From NCBI GenBank assembly GCA_029224185.1, contig CM055191.1, forward strand, positions 25,489,805 through 25,553,804: a stretch of DNA of 64,000 bases, read 5' to 3'. The translations under genes and the position numbers were made by a program. A model generated the notes under the pieces. It had not been told where the DNA came from. It was given only the letters and a program-made list of their open reading frames with translations, and did not search any database. This document shows, one piece after another, positions 49,801 through 63,745 of the stretch. Numbering within the stretch: position 1 is the first letter of the stretch; each line of letters starts with the position of its first letter. The stretch is from Karalla daura. Its lineage: Eukaryota; Chordata; Actinopteri; Chaetodontiformes; Leiognathidae.

Positions 49801-52800
49801 CAAAAGCTTCTCAAATGCGTTTTCTGTTTCGCGTTTGCAGTTCTATAAAAAGGCTCAACTTGGCTTTCTTCACACATCACAGGCATTTTGCTGTGCAGTT
49901 TGGGCCAACATGATGAATGTGGTAGAAAGAGCTTCTGAAATGCATTTTCACTCAGTTTCACGGTTGTAGTTCTGTGAAATGGCCGAAATCGGCTTTGTGA
50001 ACACAATACAGGCAATTTGCTGTATAGTAGGGGCCAATATGCTGAAGGTGGCAGCAAAAGCTTCTCAAATGGGTTTTCTCAGTTTCGCGTTCGCAGTTCT
50101 ATAAAAAGGCTCAACTTGGCCCAAACTGCACAGCAAAATGCCAGTAATGTGTTCAGAAAGCCAACATGATGAATGTGGTAGAAAGAGCTTCTGAAATGCA
50201 TCTTCCCACAGTATGACGCTCGCAGTTCTGTAAAACGGCCGAAATCGGCTTTGTGAACACAATACAGGCAATTTGCGGTTTAGTAGGGGCCAAAGTGCTG
50301 ACCATGGAAGCAACAGCTTCTCAAATGCGTTTCTCAGTTTCGCGTTCGTAGTTCTATAAAAAGGCTCAACTTGGCTTTCAGAACACATTACAGGTTTTTT
50401 GCTGTGCAGTTTGGGCCAACATGATGAATGTGGTAGAAAGAGCTTCTGAAATGCACCTTCCCACAGTTTCACGCTCGCAGTTCTTTGAAACGGCCGAAAT
50501 CGGCTTTTCGAACACAATACAGGCAATTTGCTGTACAGTAGAGGACAACATGCTGAACATGGCAGCAACAACTTCTCAAATGCGTTTCTCAGTTTCGTGT
50601 TCGTAGTTCTATTAAAAGGCTCAACTTGGCTTTCAGAACACATTGCAGGCATTTTGCTGTGCAGTTTGGGCCAACATGATGAATGTGGTAGAAAGAGCTT
50701 CTGAAATGCATCTTCCCACAGCTTCACGCTCGCAGTTCTGTGAAACGGCCGAAATCAGCATTGTGAACATAATACAGGCAATTTGCTCGACAGTAGTGGC
50801 CAAAATGCTGAGCATGGCAGCAACAGCGTCTCGAATGCGTTTCTCAGTTTCGTGTTCGTAGTTCTATAAAAAGGCTCAACTTGGCTTTCAGAACACATAA
50901 CAGGCATTTTGCGGTGCAGTTTGGCCCAACATGATGAATGTGGTAGAAAGAGCTTCTGAAATGCATCTTCCCACAGCTTCACGCTCGCAGTTCTGTGAAA
51001 CGGCCAAAATCGGCATTGTGAACATAATACAGGCAATTTGCTCGACAGTAGTGGCCAAAATGCTGAGCATGGCAGCAACAGCGTCTCGAATGCGTTTCTC
51101 AGTTTCGTGTTCGTAGTTCTATAAAAAGGCTCAACTTGGCTTTCAGAACACATTACAGGCATTTTGCTGTGCAGTTTAGGCCAACATGATGAATGTGGTA
51201 GAAAGAGCTTCTGAAATGCATCTTCCCACAGTTTGACGCTCGCAGTTCTGTAAAACGGCCGAAATCGGCTTTGTGTTCACAATATAGGCAATTTGATGTA
51301 TAGTAGAGGCCAACATGCCGAAGGTGGCAGCAAAAGCTTCTCAAATGCGTCTTCTCAGCTTCGCGTTCGCAGTTCTACAAATAGGCTCAACTTGGCTTTC
51401 TTCACACATTACAGGCATTTTGCTGTGCAGTTTAGGCCAACATGATGAATGTGGTAGAAAGAGTTTCTGAAATGCATCTTCCCACAGTTTGACGCTCGCA
51501 TTTCTGTGAAATGGCCGAAATCGGCTTTGTGAACACAATACAGTCAATTTGCTGTGCAGTCGTGGCCAACATGCTGAAGGTGGCAGCAAAAGCTTCTCAA
51601 ATGCGTTTTCTGTTTCGCGTTTGCAGTTCTATAAAAAGGCTCAACTTGGCCCAAACTGCACAGCAAAATGCCTGTATTGTGTTCAGAAAGCCAACATGAT
51701 GAATGTGGTAGAAAGAGCTTCTGAAATGCATTTTCACTCAGTTTCACGGTTGTCGTTCTGTGAAATGGCCGAAATCGGCTTTGTGAACACAATACAGGTA
51801 ATTTGCGGTTTAGTAGGGGCCAAAGTGCTGACCATGGAAGCAACAGCTTCTCAAATGCGTTTCTCAGTTTCGTGTTCGTAGTTCTATTAAAAGGCTCAAC
51901 TTGGCTTTCAGAACACATTGCAGGCATTTTGCTGTGCAGTTTGGGCCAACATGATGAATGTGGTAGAAAGAGCTTCTGAAATGCATCTTCCCACAGTTTC
52001 ACACTTGCAGTTCTGTGAAACGGCCGAAATCGGCTTTGTGAACACAATACAGGCAATTTGCTGTACAGTCGTGGCCAACATGCTGAAGGTGGCAGCAAAA
52101 GCTTCTCAAATGCGTTTCTCAGTTTCGTGTTCGTAGTTCTATAAAAAGGCTCAACTTGGCTTTCAGAACACATTACAGGCATTTTGCTGTGCAGTTTGGG
52201 CCAACATGATGAATTTGGTAGAAAGAGCTATTGAAATGCATCTTCCCACAGTTTGACGCTCGCAATTCTGTAAAACGGCCGAAATCGGCTTTGTGTTCAC
52301 AATACAGGCAATTTGATGTATAGTAGAGGCCAACATGCCGAAGGTGGCAGCAAAAGCTTCTCAAATGCGTTTTCTGTTTCGCGTTTGCAGTTCTATAAAA
52401 AGGCTCAACTTGGCTTTCTTCACACATTACAGGCATTTTGCTGTGCAGTTTAGGCCAACATGATGAATGTGGTAGAATGAGCTTCTGAAATGCATCTTCC
52501 CACAGTTTGACGCTCGCAGTTCTGTGAAATGGCCGAAATCGGCTTTGTGAACACAATACAGTCAATTTGCTGTGCAGTCGTGGCCAACATGCTGAAGGTG
52601 GCAGCAAAAGCTTCTCAAATGCGTTTTCTGTTTCGCGTTTGCAGTTCTATAAAAAGGCTCAACTTGGCTTTCTTCACACATCACAGGCATTTTGCTGTGC
52701 AGTTTGGGCCAACATGATGAATGTGGTAGAAAGAGCTTCTGAAATGCATTTTCACTCAGTTTCACGGTTGTAGTTCTGTGAAATGGCCGAAATCGGCTTT

Positions 52801-53288
52801 GTGAACACAATACAGGCAATTTGCTGTATAGTAGGGGCCAATATGCTGAAGGTGGCAGCAAAAGCTTCTCAAATGGGTTTTCTCAGTTTCGCGTTCGCAG
52901 TTCTATAAAAAGGCTCAACTTGGCCCAAACTGCACAGCAAAATGCCAGTAATGTGTTCAGAAAGCCAACATGATGAATGTGGTAGAAAGAGCTTCTGAAA
53001 TGCATCTTCCCACAGTATGACGCTCGCAGTTCTGTAAAACGGCCGAAATCGGCTTTGTGAACACAATACAGGCAATTTGCGGTTTAGTAGGGGCCAAAGT
53101 GCTGACCATGGAAGCAACAGCTTCTCAAATGCGTTTCTCAGTTTCGCGTTCGTAGTTCTATAAAAAGGCTCAACTTGGCTTTCAGAACACATTACAGGTT
53201 TTTTGCTGTGCAGTTTGGGCCAACATGATGAATGTGGTAGAAAGAGCTTCTGAAATGCACCTTCCCACAGTTTCACGCTCGCAGTTCT
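44448..53288. repeat. Largest B segmental duplication, lag 10457 bp, copy 1
   Basis: About 8.84 kb recurs 41 monomers downstream at 54905-63745. All internal HOR marks, including ACCATAAAAGC near 48263/58720 and the hybrid GAATTTGGTAGAAAGAGCTATTG monomer near 52213/62670, are present in both. The match breaks at 53288, where TTCTGTGAAACGG faces TTCTTTGAAACGG. Confidence 0.88.
47760..51803. repeat. B segmental duplication, lag 16325 bp, copy 2
   Basis: Counterpart of 31435-35478. It ends near 51803 inside a monomer, where CAGGTAATTTGCGG here faces CAGGCAATTTGCTG. It differs from copy 1 at ACCATAAAAGC versus ACCATGGAAGC and TCACTCATT versus TCACACATT. Confidence 0.85.
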
Positions 53289-56200
53289 GTGAAACGGCCG
53301 AAATCAGCATTGTGAACATAATACAGGCAATTTGCTCGACAGTAGTGGCCAAAATGCTGAGCATGGCAGCAACAGCGTCTCGAATGCGTTTCTCAGTTTC
53401 GTGTTCGTAGTTCTATAAAAAGGCTCAACTTGGCTTTCAGAACACATTACAGGCATTTTGCTGTGCAGTTTAGGCCAACATGATGAATGTGGTAGAAAGA
53501 GCTTCTGAAATGCATCTTCCCACAGTTTGACGCTCGCAGTTCTGTAAAACGGCCGAAATCGGCTTTGTGTTCACAATATAGGCAATTTGATGTATAGTAG
53601 AGGCCAACATGCCGAAGGTGGCAGCAAAAGCTTCTCAAATGCGTCTTCTCAGCTTCGCGTTCGCAGTTCTACAAATAGGCTCAACTTGGCTTTCTTCACA
53701 CATTACAGGCATTTTGCTGTGCAGTTTAGGCCAACATGATGAATGTGGTAGAAAGAGTTTCTGAAATGCATCTTCCCACAGTTTGACGCTCGCATTTCTG
53801 TGAAATGGCCGAAATCGGCTTTGTGAACACAATACAGTCAATTTGCTGTGCAGTCGTGGCCAACATGCTGAAGGTGGCAGCAAAAGCTTCTCAAATGCGT
53901 TTTCTGTTTCGCGTTTGCAGTTCTATAAAAAGGCTCAACTTGGCCCAAACTGCACAGCAAAATGCCTGTATTGTGTTCAGAAAGCCAACATGATGAATGT
54001 GGTAGAAAGAGCTTCTGAAATGCATTTTCACTCAGTTTCACGGTTGTCGTTCTGTGAAATGGCCGAAATCGGCTTTGTGAACACAATACAGGCAATTTGC
54101 TGTATAGTAGGGGCCAATATGCTGAAGGTGGCAGCAAAAGCTTCTCAAATGCGTTTTCTCAGTTTCGCGTTCGCAGTTCTATAAAAAGGCTCAACTTGGC
54201 CCAAACTGCACAGCAAAATGCCTGTAATGTGTTCAGAAAGCCAACATGATGAATGTGGTAGAAAGAGCTTCTGAAATGCATCTTCCCACAGTATGACGCT
54301 CGCAGTTCTGTAAAACGGCCGAAATCGGCTTTGTGAACACAATACAGGCAATTTGCGGTTTAGTAGGGGCCAAAGTGCTGACCATGGAAGCAACAGCTTC
54401 TCAAATGCGTTTCTCTGTTTCGCGTTCGTAGTTCTATAAAAAGGCTCAACTTGGCTTTCAGAAGACATTACAGGCATTTTGCTGTGCAGTTTAGGCCAAC
54501 ATGATGAATGTGGTAGAAAGAGCTTCTGAAATGCATCTTCCCACAGTTTGACGCTCGCAGTTCTGTAAAACGGCCGAAATCGGCTTTGTGAACACAATAC
54601 AGGCAATTTGCGGTTTAGTAGGGGCCAAAGTGCTGACCATGGAAGCAACAGCTTCTCAAATGCGTTTCTCAGTTTCGCGTTCGTAGTTCTATAAAAAGGC
54701 TCAACTTGGCTTTCAGAACACATTACAGGCATTTTGCTGTGCAGTTTAGGCCAACATGATGAATGTGGTAGAAAGAGCTTCTGAAATGCATCTTCCCACA
54801 GTTTGACGCTCGCAGTTCTGTAAAACGGCCGAAATCGGCTTTGTGTTCACAATATAGGCAATTTGATATATAGTAGAGGACAACATGCCGAAGGTGGCAG
54901 CAACAGCTTCTCAAATGCGTTTTCTGTTTCGCGTTTGCAGTTCTATAAAAAGGCTCAACTTGGCCCAAACTGCACAGCAAAATGCCTGTAATGTGTTCAG
55001 AAAGCCAACATGATGAATGTGGTAGAAAGAGCTTCTGAAATGCATCTTCCCACAGTATGACGCTCGCAGTTCTGTAAAACGGCCGAAATCGGCTTTGTGA
55101 ACACAATACAGGCAATTTGCGGTTTAGTAGGGGCCAAAGTGCTGACCATGGAAGCAACAGCTTCTCAAATGCGTTTCTCAGTTTCGCGTTCGTAGTTCTA
55201 TAAAAAGGCTCAACTTGGCTTTCAGAACACATTACAGGTTTTTTGCTGTGCAGTTTGGGCCAACATGATGAATGTGGTAGAAAGAGCTTCTGAAATGCAC
55301 CTTCCCACAGTTTCACGCTCGCAGTTCTTTGAAACGGCCGAAATCGGCTTTTCGAACACAATACAGGCAATTTGCTGTACAGTAGAGGACAACATGCTGA
55401 ACATGGCAGCAACAACTTCTCAAATGCGTTTCTCAGTTTCGTGTTCGTAGTTCTATTAAAAGGCTCAACTTGGCTTTCAGAACACATTGCAGGTATTTTG
55501 CTGTGCAGTTTGGGCCAACATGATGAATGTGGTAGAAAGAGCTTCTGAAATGCATCTTCCCACAGCTTCACGCTCGCAGTTCTGTGAAACGGCCGAAATC
55601 AGCATTGTGAACATAATACAGGCAATTTGCTCGACAGTAGTGGCCAAAATGCTGAGCATGGCAGCAACAGCGTCTCGAATGCGTTTCTCAGTTTCGTGTT
55701 CGTAGTTCTATAAAAAGGCTCAACTTGGCTTTCAGAACACATAACAGGCATTTTGCGGTGCAGTTTGGCCCAACATGATGAATGTGGTAGAAAGAGCTTC
55801 TGAAATGCATCTTCCCACAGCTTCACGCTCGCAGTTCTGTGAAACGGCCAAAATCGGCATTGTGAACATAATACAGGCAATTTGCTCGACAGTAGTGGCC
55901 AAAATGCTGAGCATGGCAGCAACAGCGTCTCGAATGCGTTTCTCAGTTTCGTGTTCGTAGTTCTATAAAAAGGCTCAACTTGGCTTTCAGAACACATTAC
56001 AGGCATTTTGCTGTGCAGTTTAGGCCAACATGATGAATGTGGTAGAAAGAGCTTCTGAAATGCATCTTCCCACAGTTTGACGCTCGCAGTTCTGTAAAAC
56101 GGCCGAAATCGGCTTTGTGTTCACAATATAGGCAATTTGATGTATAGTAGAGGCCAACATGCCGAAGGTGGCAGCAAAAGCTTCTCAAATGCGTCTTCTC

Positions 56201-57340
56201 AGCTTCGCGTTCGCAGTTCTACAAATAGGCTCAACTTGGCTTTCTTCACACATTACAGGCATTTTGCTGTGCAGTTTAGGCCAACATGATGAATGTGGTA
56301 GAAAGAGTTTCTGAAATGCATCTTCCCACAGTTTGACGCTCGCATTTCTGTGAAATGGCCGAAATCGGCTTTGTGAACACAATACAGTCAATTTGCTGTG
56401 CAGTCGTGGCCAACATGCTGAAGGTGGCAGCAAAAGCTTCTCAAATGCGTTTTCTGTTTCGCGTTTGCAGTTCTATAAAAAGGCTCAACTTGGCCCAAAC
56501 TGCACAGCAAAATGCCTGTATTGTGTTCAGAAAGCCAACATGATGAATGTGGTAGAAAGAGCTTCTGAAATGCATTTTCACTCAGTTTCACGGTTGTCGT
56601 TCTGTGAAATGGCCGAAATCGGCTTTGTGAACACAATACAGGCAATTTGCTGTATAGTAGGGGCCAATATGCTGAAGGTGGCAGCAAAAGCTTCTCAAAT
56701 GCGTTTTCTCAGTTTCGCGTTCGCAGTTCTATAAAAAGGCTCAACTTGGCCCAAACTGCACAGCAAAATGCCTGTAATGTGTTCAGAAAGCCAACATGAT
56801 GAATGTGGTAGAAAGAGCTTCTGAAATGCATCTTCCCACAGTATGACGCTCGCAGTTCTGTAAAACGGCCGAAATCGGCTTTGTGAACACAATACAGGCA
56901 ATTTGCGGTTTAGTAGGGGCCAAAGTGCTGACCATGGAAGCAACAGCTTCTCAAATGCGTTTCTCTGTTTCGCGTTCGTAGTTCTATAAAAAGGCTCAAC
57001 TTGGCTTTCAGAAGACATTACAGGCATTTTGCTGTGCAGTTTAGGCCAACATGATGAATGTGGTAGAAAGAGCTTCTGAAATGCATCTTCCCACAGTTTG
57101 ACGCTCGCAGTTCTGTAAAACGGCCGAAATCGGCTTTGTGAACACAATACAGGCAATTTGCGGTTTAGTAGGGGCCAAAGTGCTGACCATGGAAGCAACA
57201 GCTTCTCAAATGCGTTTCTCAGTTTCGCGTTCGTAGTTCTATAAAAAGGCTCAACTTGGCTTTCAGAACACATTACAGGCATTTTGCTGTGCAGTTTAGG
57301 CCAACATGATGAATGTGGTAGAAAGAGCTTCTGAAATGCA
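52216..57340. repeat. B segmental duplication, lag 13263 bp, copy 2
   Basis: Counterpart of 38953-44077. One difference is CAAATGCGTTTT near 54918 where copy 1 has CAAATGGGTTTT near 41655. Its right part overlaps the start of the 10457-bp duplication, so the two events are nested. Confidence 0.85.
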
Positions 57341-60300
57341 TTTTCACTCAGTTTCACGGTTGTAGTTCTGTGAAACGGCCGAAATCGGATCTGTGTTCAC
57401 AATACAGGCAATTTGATGTATAGTAGAGGCCAACATGCTGAAGGTGGCAGCAAAAGCTTCTCAAATGCGTTTTCTCAGTTTTGCGTTCGCAGTTCTATAA
57501 AAAGGCTCAACTTGGCTTTCTTCACACATTACAGGCATTTTGCTGTGCAGTTTGGGCCAACATGATGAATGTGGTAGAAAGGGCGTCTGAAATGCATTTT
57601 CACTCAGTTTCACGGTTGTAGTTCTGTGAAACGGCCGAAATCGGCTTTGTGAACACAATACAGGCAATTTGCTGTATAGTAGGGGCCAATATGCTGAAGG
57701 TGGCAGCAAAAGCTTCTCAAATGCGTTTTCTCAGTTTCGCGTTCGCAGTTCTATAAAAAGGCTCAACTTGGCTTTCTTTACACATTACAGGCATTTTGCG
57801 GTGCAGTTTGGCCCAACATGATGAATGTGGTAGAAAGAGCTTCTGAAATGCATCTTCCCACAGTTTGAGGCTCGCAGTTCTGTGAAACGGCCGAAATCGG
57901 CATTGTGAACATAATACGGGCAATTTGCTCGACAGTAGTGGCCAAAATGCTGAGCATGGCAGCAACAGCGTCTCGAATGCGTTTCTCAGTTTCGTGTTCG
58001 TAGTTCTATAAAAAGGCTCAACTTGGCTTTCAGAACACATTACAGGCATTTTGCTGTGCAGTTTAGGCCAACATGATGAATATGGTAGAAAGAGCTATTG
58101 AAATGCATCTTCCCACAGTTTGACGCTCGCAATTCTGTAAAACGGCCGAAATCGGCTTTGTGTTCACAATACAGTCAATTTGCTGTATAGTAGAGGCCAA
58201 CATGCCGAAGGTGGCAGCAAAAGCTTCTCAAATGCGTTTTCTGTTTCGCGTTTGCAGTTCTATAAAAAGGCTCAACTTGGCTTTCTTCACACATCACAGG
58301 CATTTTGCTGTGCAGTTTGGGCCAACATGATGAATGTGGTAGAAAGAGCTTCTGAAATGCATTTTCACTCAGTTTCACGGTTGTAGTTCTGTGAAATGGC
58401 CGAAATCGGCTTTGTGAACACAATACAGGCAATTTGCTGTATAGTAGGGGCCAATATGCTGAAGGTGGCAGCAAAAGCTTCTCAAATGGGTTTTCTCAGT
58501 TTCGCGTTCGCAGTTCTATAAAAAGGCTCAACTTGGCCCAAACTGCACAGCAAAATGCCTGTAATGTGTTCAGAAAGCCAACATGATGAATGTGGTAGAA
58601 AGAGCTTCTGAAATGCATCTTCCCACAGTATGACGCTCGCAGTTCTGTAAAACGGCCGAAATCGGCTTTGTGAACACAATACAGTCAATTTGCGGTTTAG
58701 TAGGGGCCAAAGTGCTGACCATAAAAGCAACAGCTTCTCAAATGCGTTTCTCAGTTTCGCGTTCGTAGTTCTATAAAAAGGCTCAACTTGGCTTTCAGAA
58801 CACATTACAGGCATTTTGCTGTGCAGTTTAGGCCAACATGATGAATGTGGTAGAAAGAGCTTCTGAAATGCATCTTCCCACAGTTTGACGCTCGCAGTTC
58901 TGTAAAACGGCCGAAATCGGCTTTGTGTTCACAATATAGGCAATTTGATGTATAGTAGAGGACAACATGCCGAAGGTGGCAGCAAAAGCTTCTCAAATGC
59001 GTTTTCTGTTTCGCGTTTGCAGTTCTATAAAAAGGCTCAACTTGGCCCAAACTGCACAGCAAAATGCCTGTGTTGTGTTCAGAAAGCCAACATGATGAAT
59101 GTGGTAGAAAGAGCTTCTGAAATGCATCTTCCCACAGTATGACGCTTGCAGTTCTGTGAAACAGCCGAAATCGGATCTGTGTTCACAATACAGGCAATTT
59201 GATGTATAGTAGAGGCCAACATGCTGAAGGTGGCAGCAAAAGCTTCTCAAATGCGTTTTCTCAGTTTTGCGTTCGCAGTTCTATAAAAAGGCTCAACTTG
59301 GCTTTCTTCACTCATTACAGGCATTTTGCTGTGCAGTTTGGGCCAACATGATGAATGTGGTAGAAAGGGCGTCTGAAATGCATTTTCACTCAGTTTCACG
59401 GTTGTAGTTCTGTGAAACGGCCGAAATCGGCTTTGTGAACACAATACAGGCAATTTGCTGTATAGTAGGGGCCAATATGCTGAAGGTGGCAGCAAAAGCT
59501 TCTCAAATGCGTTTTCTCAGTTTCGCGTTCGCAGTTCTATAAAAAGGCTCAACTTGGCTTTCTTTACACATTACAGGCATTTTGCGGTGCAGTTTGGCCC
59601 AACATGATGAATGTGGTAGAAAGAGCTTCTGAAATGCATCTTCCCACAGTTTGAGGCTCGCAGTTCTGTGAAACGGCCGAAATCGGCATTGTGAACATAA
59701 TACGGGCAATTTGCTCGACAGTAGTGGCCAAAATGCTGAGCATGGCAGCAACAGCGTCTCGAATGCGTTTCTCAGTTTCGTGTTCGTAGTTCTATAAAAA
59801 GGCTCAACTTGGCTTTCAGAACACATTACAGGCATTTTGCTGTGCAGTTTAGGCCAACATGATGAATATGGTAGAAAGAGCTATTGAAATGCATCTTCCC
59901 ACAGTTTGACGCTCGCAATTCTGTAAAACGGCCGAAATCGGCTTTGTGTTCACAATACAGGCAATTTGATGTATAGTAGAGGCCAACATGCCGAAGGTGG
60001 CAGCAAAAGCTTCTCAAATGCGTTTTCTGTTTCGCGTTTGCAGTTCTATAAAAAGGCTCAACTTGGCTTTCTTCACACATTACAGGCATTTTGCTGTGCA
60101 GTTTAGGCCAACATGATGAATGTGGTAGAATGAGCTTCTGAAATGCATCTTCCCACAGTTTGACGCTCGCAGTTCTGTGAAATGGCCGAAATCGGCTTTG
60201 TGAACACAATACAGTCAATTTGCTGTGCAGTCGTGGCCAACATGCTGAAGGTGGCAGCAAAAGCTTCTCAAATGCGTTTTCTGTTTCGCGTTTGCAGTTC

Positions 60301-63300
60301 TATAAAAAGGCTCAACTTGGCTTTCTTCACACATCACAGGCATTTTGCTGTGCAGTTTGGGCCAACATGATGAATGTGGTAGAAAGAGCTTCTGAAATGC
60401 ATTTTCACTCAGTTTCACGGTTGTAGTTCTGTGAAATGGCCGAAATCGGCTTTGTGAACACAATACAGGCAATTTGCTGTATAGTAGGGGCCAATATGCT
60501 GAAGGTGGCAGCAAAAGCTTCTCAAATGGGTTTTCTCAGTTTCGCGTTCGCAGTTCTATAAAAAGGCTCAACTTGGCCCAAACTGCACAGCAAAATGCCA
60601 GTAATGTGTTCAGAAAGCCAACATGATGAATGTGGTAGAAAGAGCTTCTGAAATGCATCTTCCCACAGTATGACGCTCGCAGTTCTGTAAAACGGCCGAA
60701 ATCGGCTTTGTGAACACAATACAGGCAATTTGCGGTTTAGTAGGGGCCAAAGTGCTGACCATGGAAGCAACAGCTTCTCAAATGCGTTTCTCAGTTTCGC
60801 GTTCGTAGTTCTATAAAAAGGCTCAACTTGGCTTTCAGAACACATTACAGGTTTTTTGCTGTGCAGTTTGGGCCAACATGATGAATGTGGTAGAAAGAGC
60901 TTCTGAAATGCACCTTCCCACAGTTTCACGCTCGCAGTTCTTTGAAACGGCCGAAATCGGCTTTTCGAACACAATACAGGCAATTTGCTGTACAGTAGAG
61001 GACAACATGCTGAACATGGCAGCAACAACTTCTCAAATGCGTTTCTCAGTTTCGTGTTCGTAGTTCTATTAAAAGGCTCAACTTGGCTTTCAGAACACAT
61101 TGCAGGCATTTTGCTGTGCAGTTTGGGCCAACATGATGAATGTGGTAGAAAGAGCTTCTGAAATGCATCTTCCCACAGCTTCACGCTCGCAGTTCTGTGA
61201 AACGGCCGAAATCAGCATTGTGAACATAATACAGGCAATTTGCTCGACAGTAGTGGCCAAAATGCTGAGCATGGCAGCAACAGCGTCTCGAATGCGTTTC
61301 TCAGTTTCGTGTTCGTAGTTCTATAAAAAGGCTCAACTTGGCTTTCAGAACACATAACAGGCATTTTGCGGTGCAGTTTGGCCCAACATGATGAATGTGG
61401 TAGAAAGAGCTTCTGAAATGCATCTTCCCACAGCTTCACGCTCGCAGTTCTGTGAAACGGCCAAAATCGGCATTGTGAACATAATACAGGCAATTTGCTC
61501 GACAGTAGTGGCCAAAATGCTGAGCATGGCAGCAACAGCGTCTCGAATGCGTTTCTCAGTTTCGTGTTCGTAGTTCTATAAAAAGGCTCAACTTGGCTTT
61601 CAGAACACATTACAGGCATTTTGCTGTGCAGTTTAGGCCAACATGATGAATGTGGTAGAAAGAGCTTCTGAAATGCATCTTCCCACAGTTTGACGCTCGC
61701 AGTTCTGTAAAACGGCCGAAATCGGCTTTGTGTTCACAATATAGGCAATTTGATGTATAGTAGAGGCCAACATGCCGAAGGTGGCAGCAAAAGCTTCTCA
61801 AATGCGTCTTCTCAGCTTCGCGTTCGCAGTTCTACAAATAGGCTCAACTTGGCTTTCTTCACACATTACAGGCATTTTGCTGTGCAGTTTAGGCCAACAT
61901 GATGAATGTGGTAGAAAGAGTTTCTGAAATGCATCTTCCCACAGTTTGACGCTCGCATTTCTGTGAAATGGCCGAAATCGGCTTTGTGAACACAATACAG
62001 TCAATTTGCTGTGCAGTCGTGGCCAACATGCTGAAGGTGGCAGCAAAAGCTTCTCAAATGCGTTTTCTGTTTCGCGTTTGCAGTTCTATAAAAAGGCTCA
62101 ACTTGGCCCAAACTGCACAGCAAAATGCCTGTATTGTGTTCAGAAAGCCAACATGATGAATGTGGTAGAAAGAGCTTCTGAAATGCATTTTCACTCAGTT
62201 TCACGGTTGTCGTTCTGTGAAATGGCCGAAATCGGCTTTGTGAACACAATACAGGTAATTTGCGGTTTAGTAGGGGCCAAAGTGCTGACCATGGAAGCAA
62301 CAGCTTCTCAAATGCGTTTCTCAGTTTCGTGTTCGTAGTTCTATTAAAAGGCTCAACTTGGCTTTCAGAACACATTGCAGGCATTTTGCTGTGCAGTTTG
62401 GGCCAACATGATGAATGTGGTAGAAAGAGCTTCTGAAATGCATCTTCCCACAGTTTCACACTTGCAGTTCTGTGAAACGGCCGAAATCGGCTTTGTGAAC
62501 ACAATACAGGCAATTTGCTGTACAGTCGTGGCCAACATGCTGAAGGTGGCAGCAAAAGCTTCTCAAATGCGTTTCTCAGTTTCGTGTTCGTAGTTCTATA
62601 AAAAGGCTCAACTTGGCTTTCAGAACACATTACAGGCATTTTGCTGTGCAGTTTGGGCCAACATGATGAATTTGGTAGAAAGAGCTATTGAAATGCATCT
62701 TCCCACAGTTTGACGCTCGCAATTCTGTAAAACGGCCGAAATCGGCTTTGTGTTCACAATACAGGCAATTTGATGTATAGTAGAGGCCAACATGCCGAAG
62801 GTGGCAGCAAAAGCTTCTCAAATGCGTTTTCTGTTTCGCGTTTGCAGTTCTATAAAAAGGCTCAACTTGGCTTTCTTCACACATTACAGGCATTTTGCTG
62901 TGCAGTTTAGGCCAACATGATGAATGTGGTAGAATGAGCTTCTGAAATGCATCTTCCCACAGTTTGACGCTCGCAGTTCTGTGAAATGGCCGAAATCGGC
63001 TTTGTGAACACAATACAGTCAATTTGCTGTGCAGTCGTGGCCAACATGCTGAAGGTGGCAGCAAAAGCTTCTCAAATGCGTTTTCTGTTTCGCGTTTGCA
63101 GTTCTATAAAAAGGCTCAACTTGGCTTTCTTCACACATCACAGGCATTTTGCTGTGCAGTTTGGGCCAACATGATGAATGTGGTAGAAAGAGCTTCTGAA
63201 ATGCATTTTCACTCAGTTTCACGGTTGTAGTTCTGTGAAATGGCCGAAATCGGCTTTGTGAACACAATACAGGCAATTTGCTGTATAGTAGGGGCCAATA

Positions 63301-63745
63301 TGCTGAAGGTGGCAGCAAAAGCTTCTCAAATGGGTTTTCTCAGTTTCGCGTTCGCAGTTCTATAAAAAGGCTCAACTTGGCCCAAACTGCACAGCAAAAT
63401 GCCTGTAATGTGTTCAGAAAGCCAACATGATGAATGTGGTAGAAAGAGCTTCTGAAATGCATCTTCCCACAGTATGACGCTCGCAGTTCTGTAAAACGGC
63501 CGAAATCGGCTTTGTGAACACAATACAGGCAATTTGCGGTTTAGTAGGGGCCAAAGTGCTGACCATGGAAGCAACAGCTTCTCAAATGCGTTTCTCAGTT
63601 TCGCGTTCGTAGTTCTATAAAAAGGCTCAACTTGGCTTTCAGAACACATTACAGGTTTTTTGCTGTGCAGTTTGGGCCAACATGATGAATGTGGTAGAAA
63701 GAGCTTCTGAAATGCACCTTCCCACAGTTTCACGCTCGCAGTTCT
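54905..63745. repeat. Largest B segmental duplication, lag 10457 bp, copy 2
   Basis: Counterpart of 44448-53288. The few differences noticed include AAACAGCCG for AAACGGCCG near 59163, ACAGTCAATTTGCGG for ACAGGCAATTTGCGG near 58684, and CCTGTAATG for CCAGTAATG near 63403. Near-identity over 8.8 kb means a very recent duplication, or possibly an assembly error in a region hard to resolve. Confidence 0.88.
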
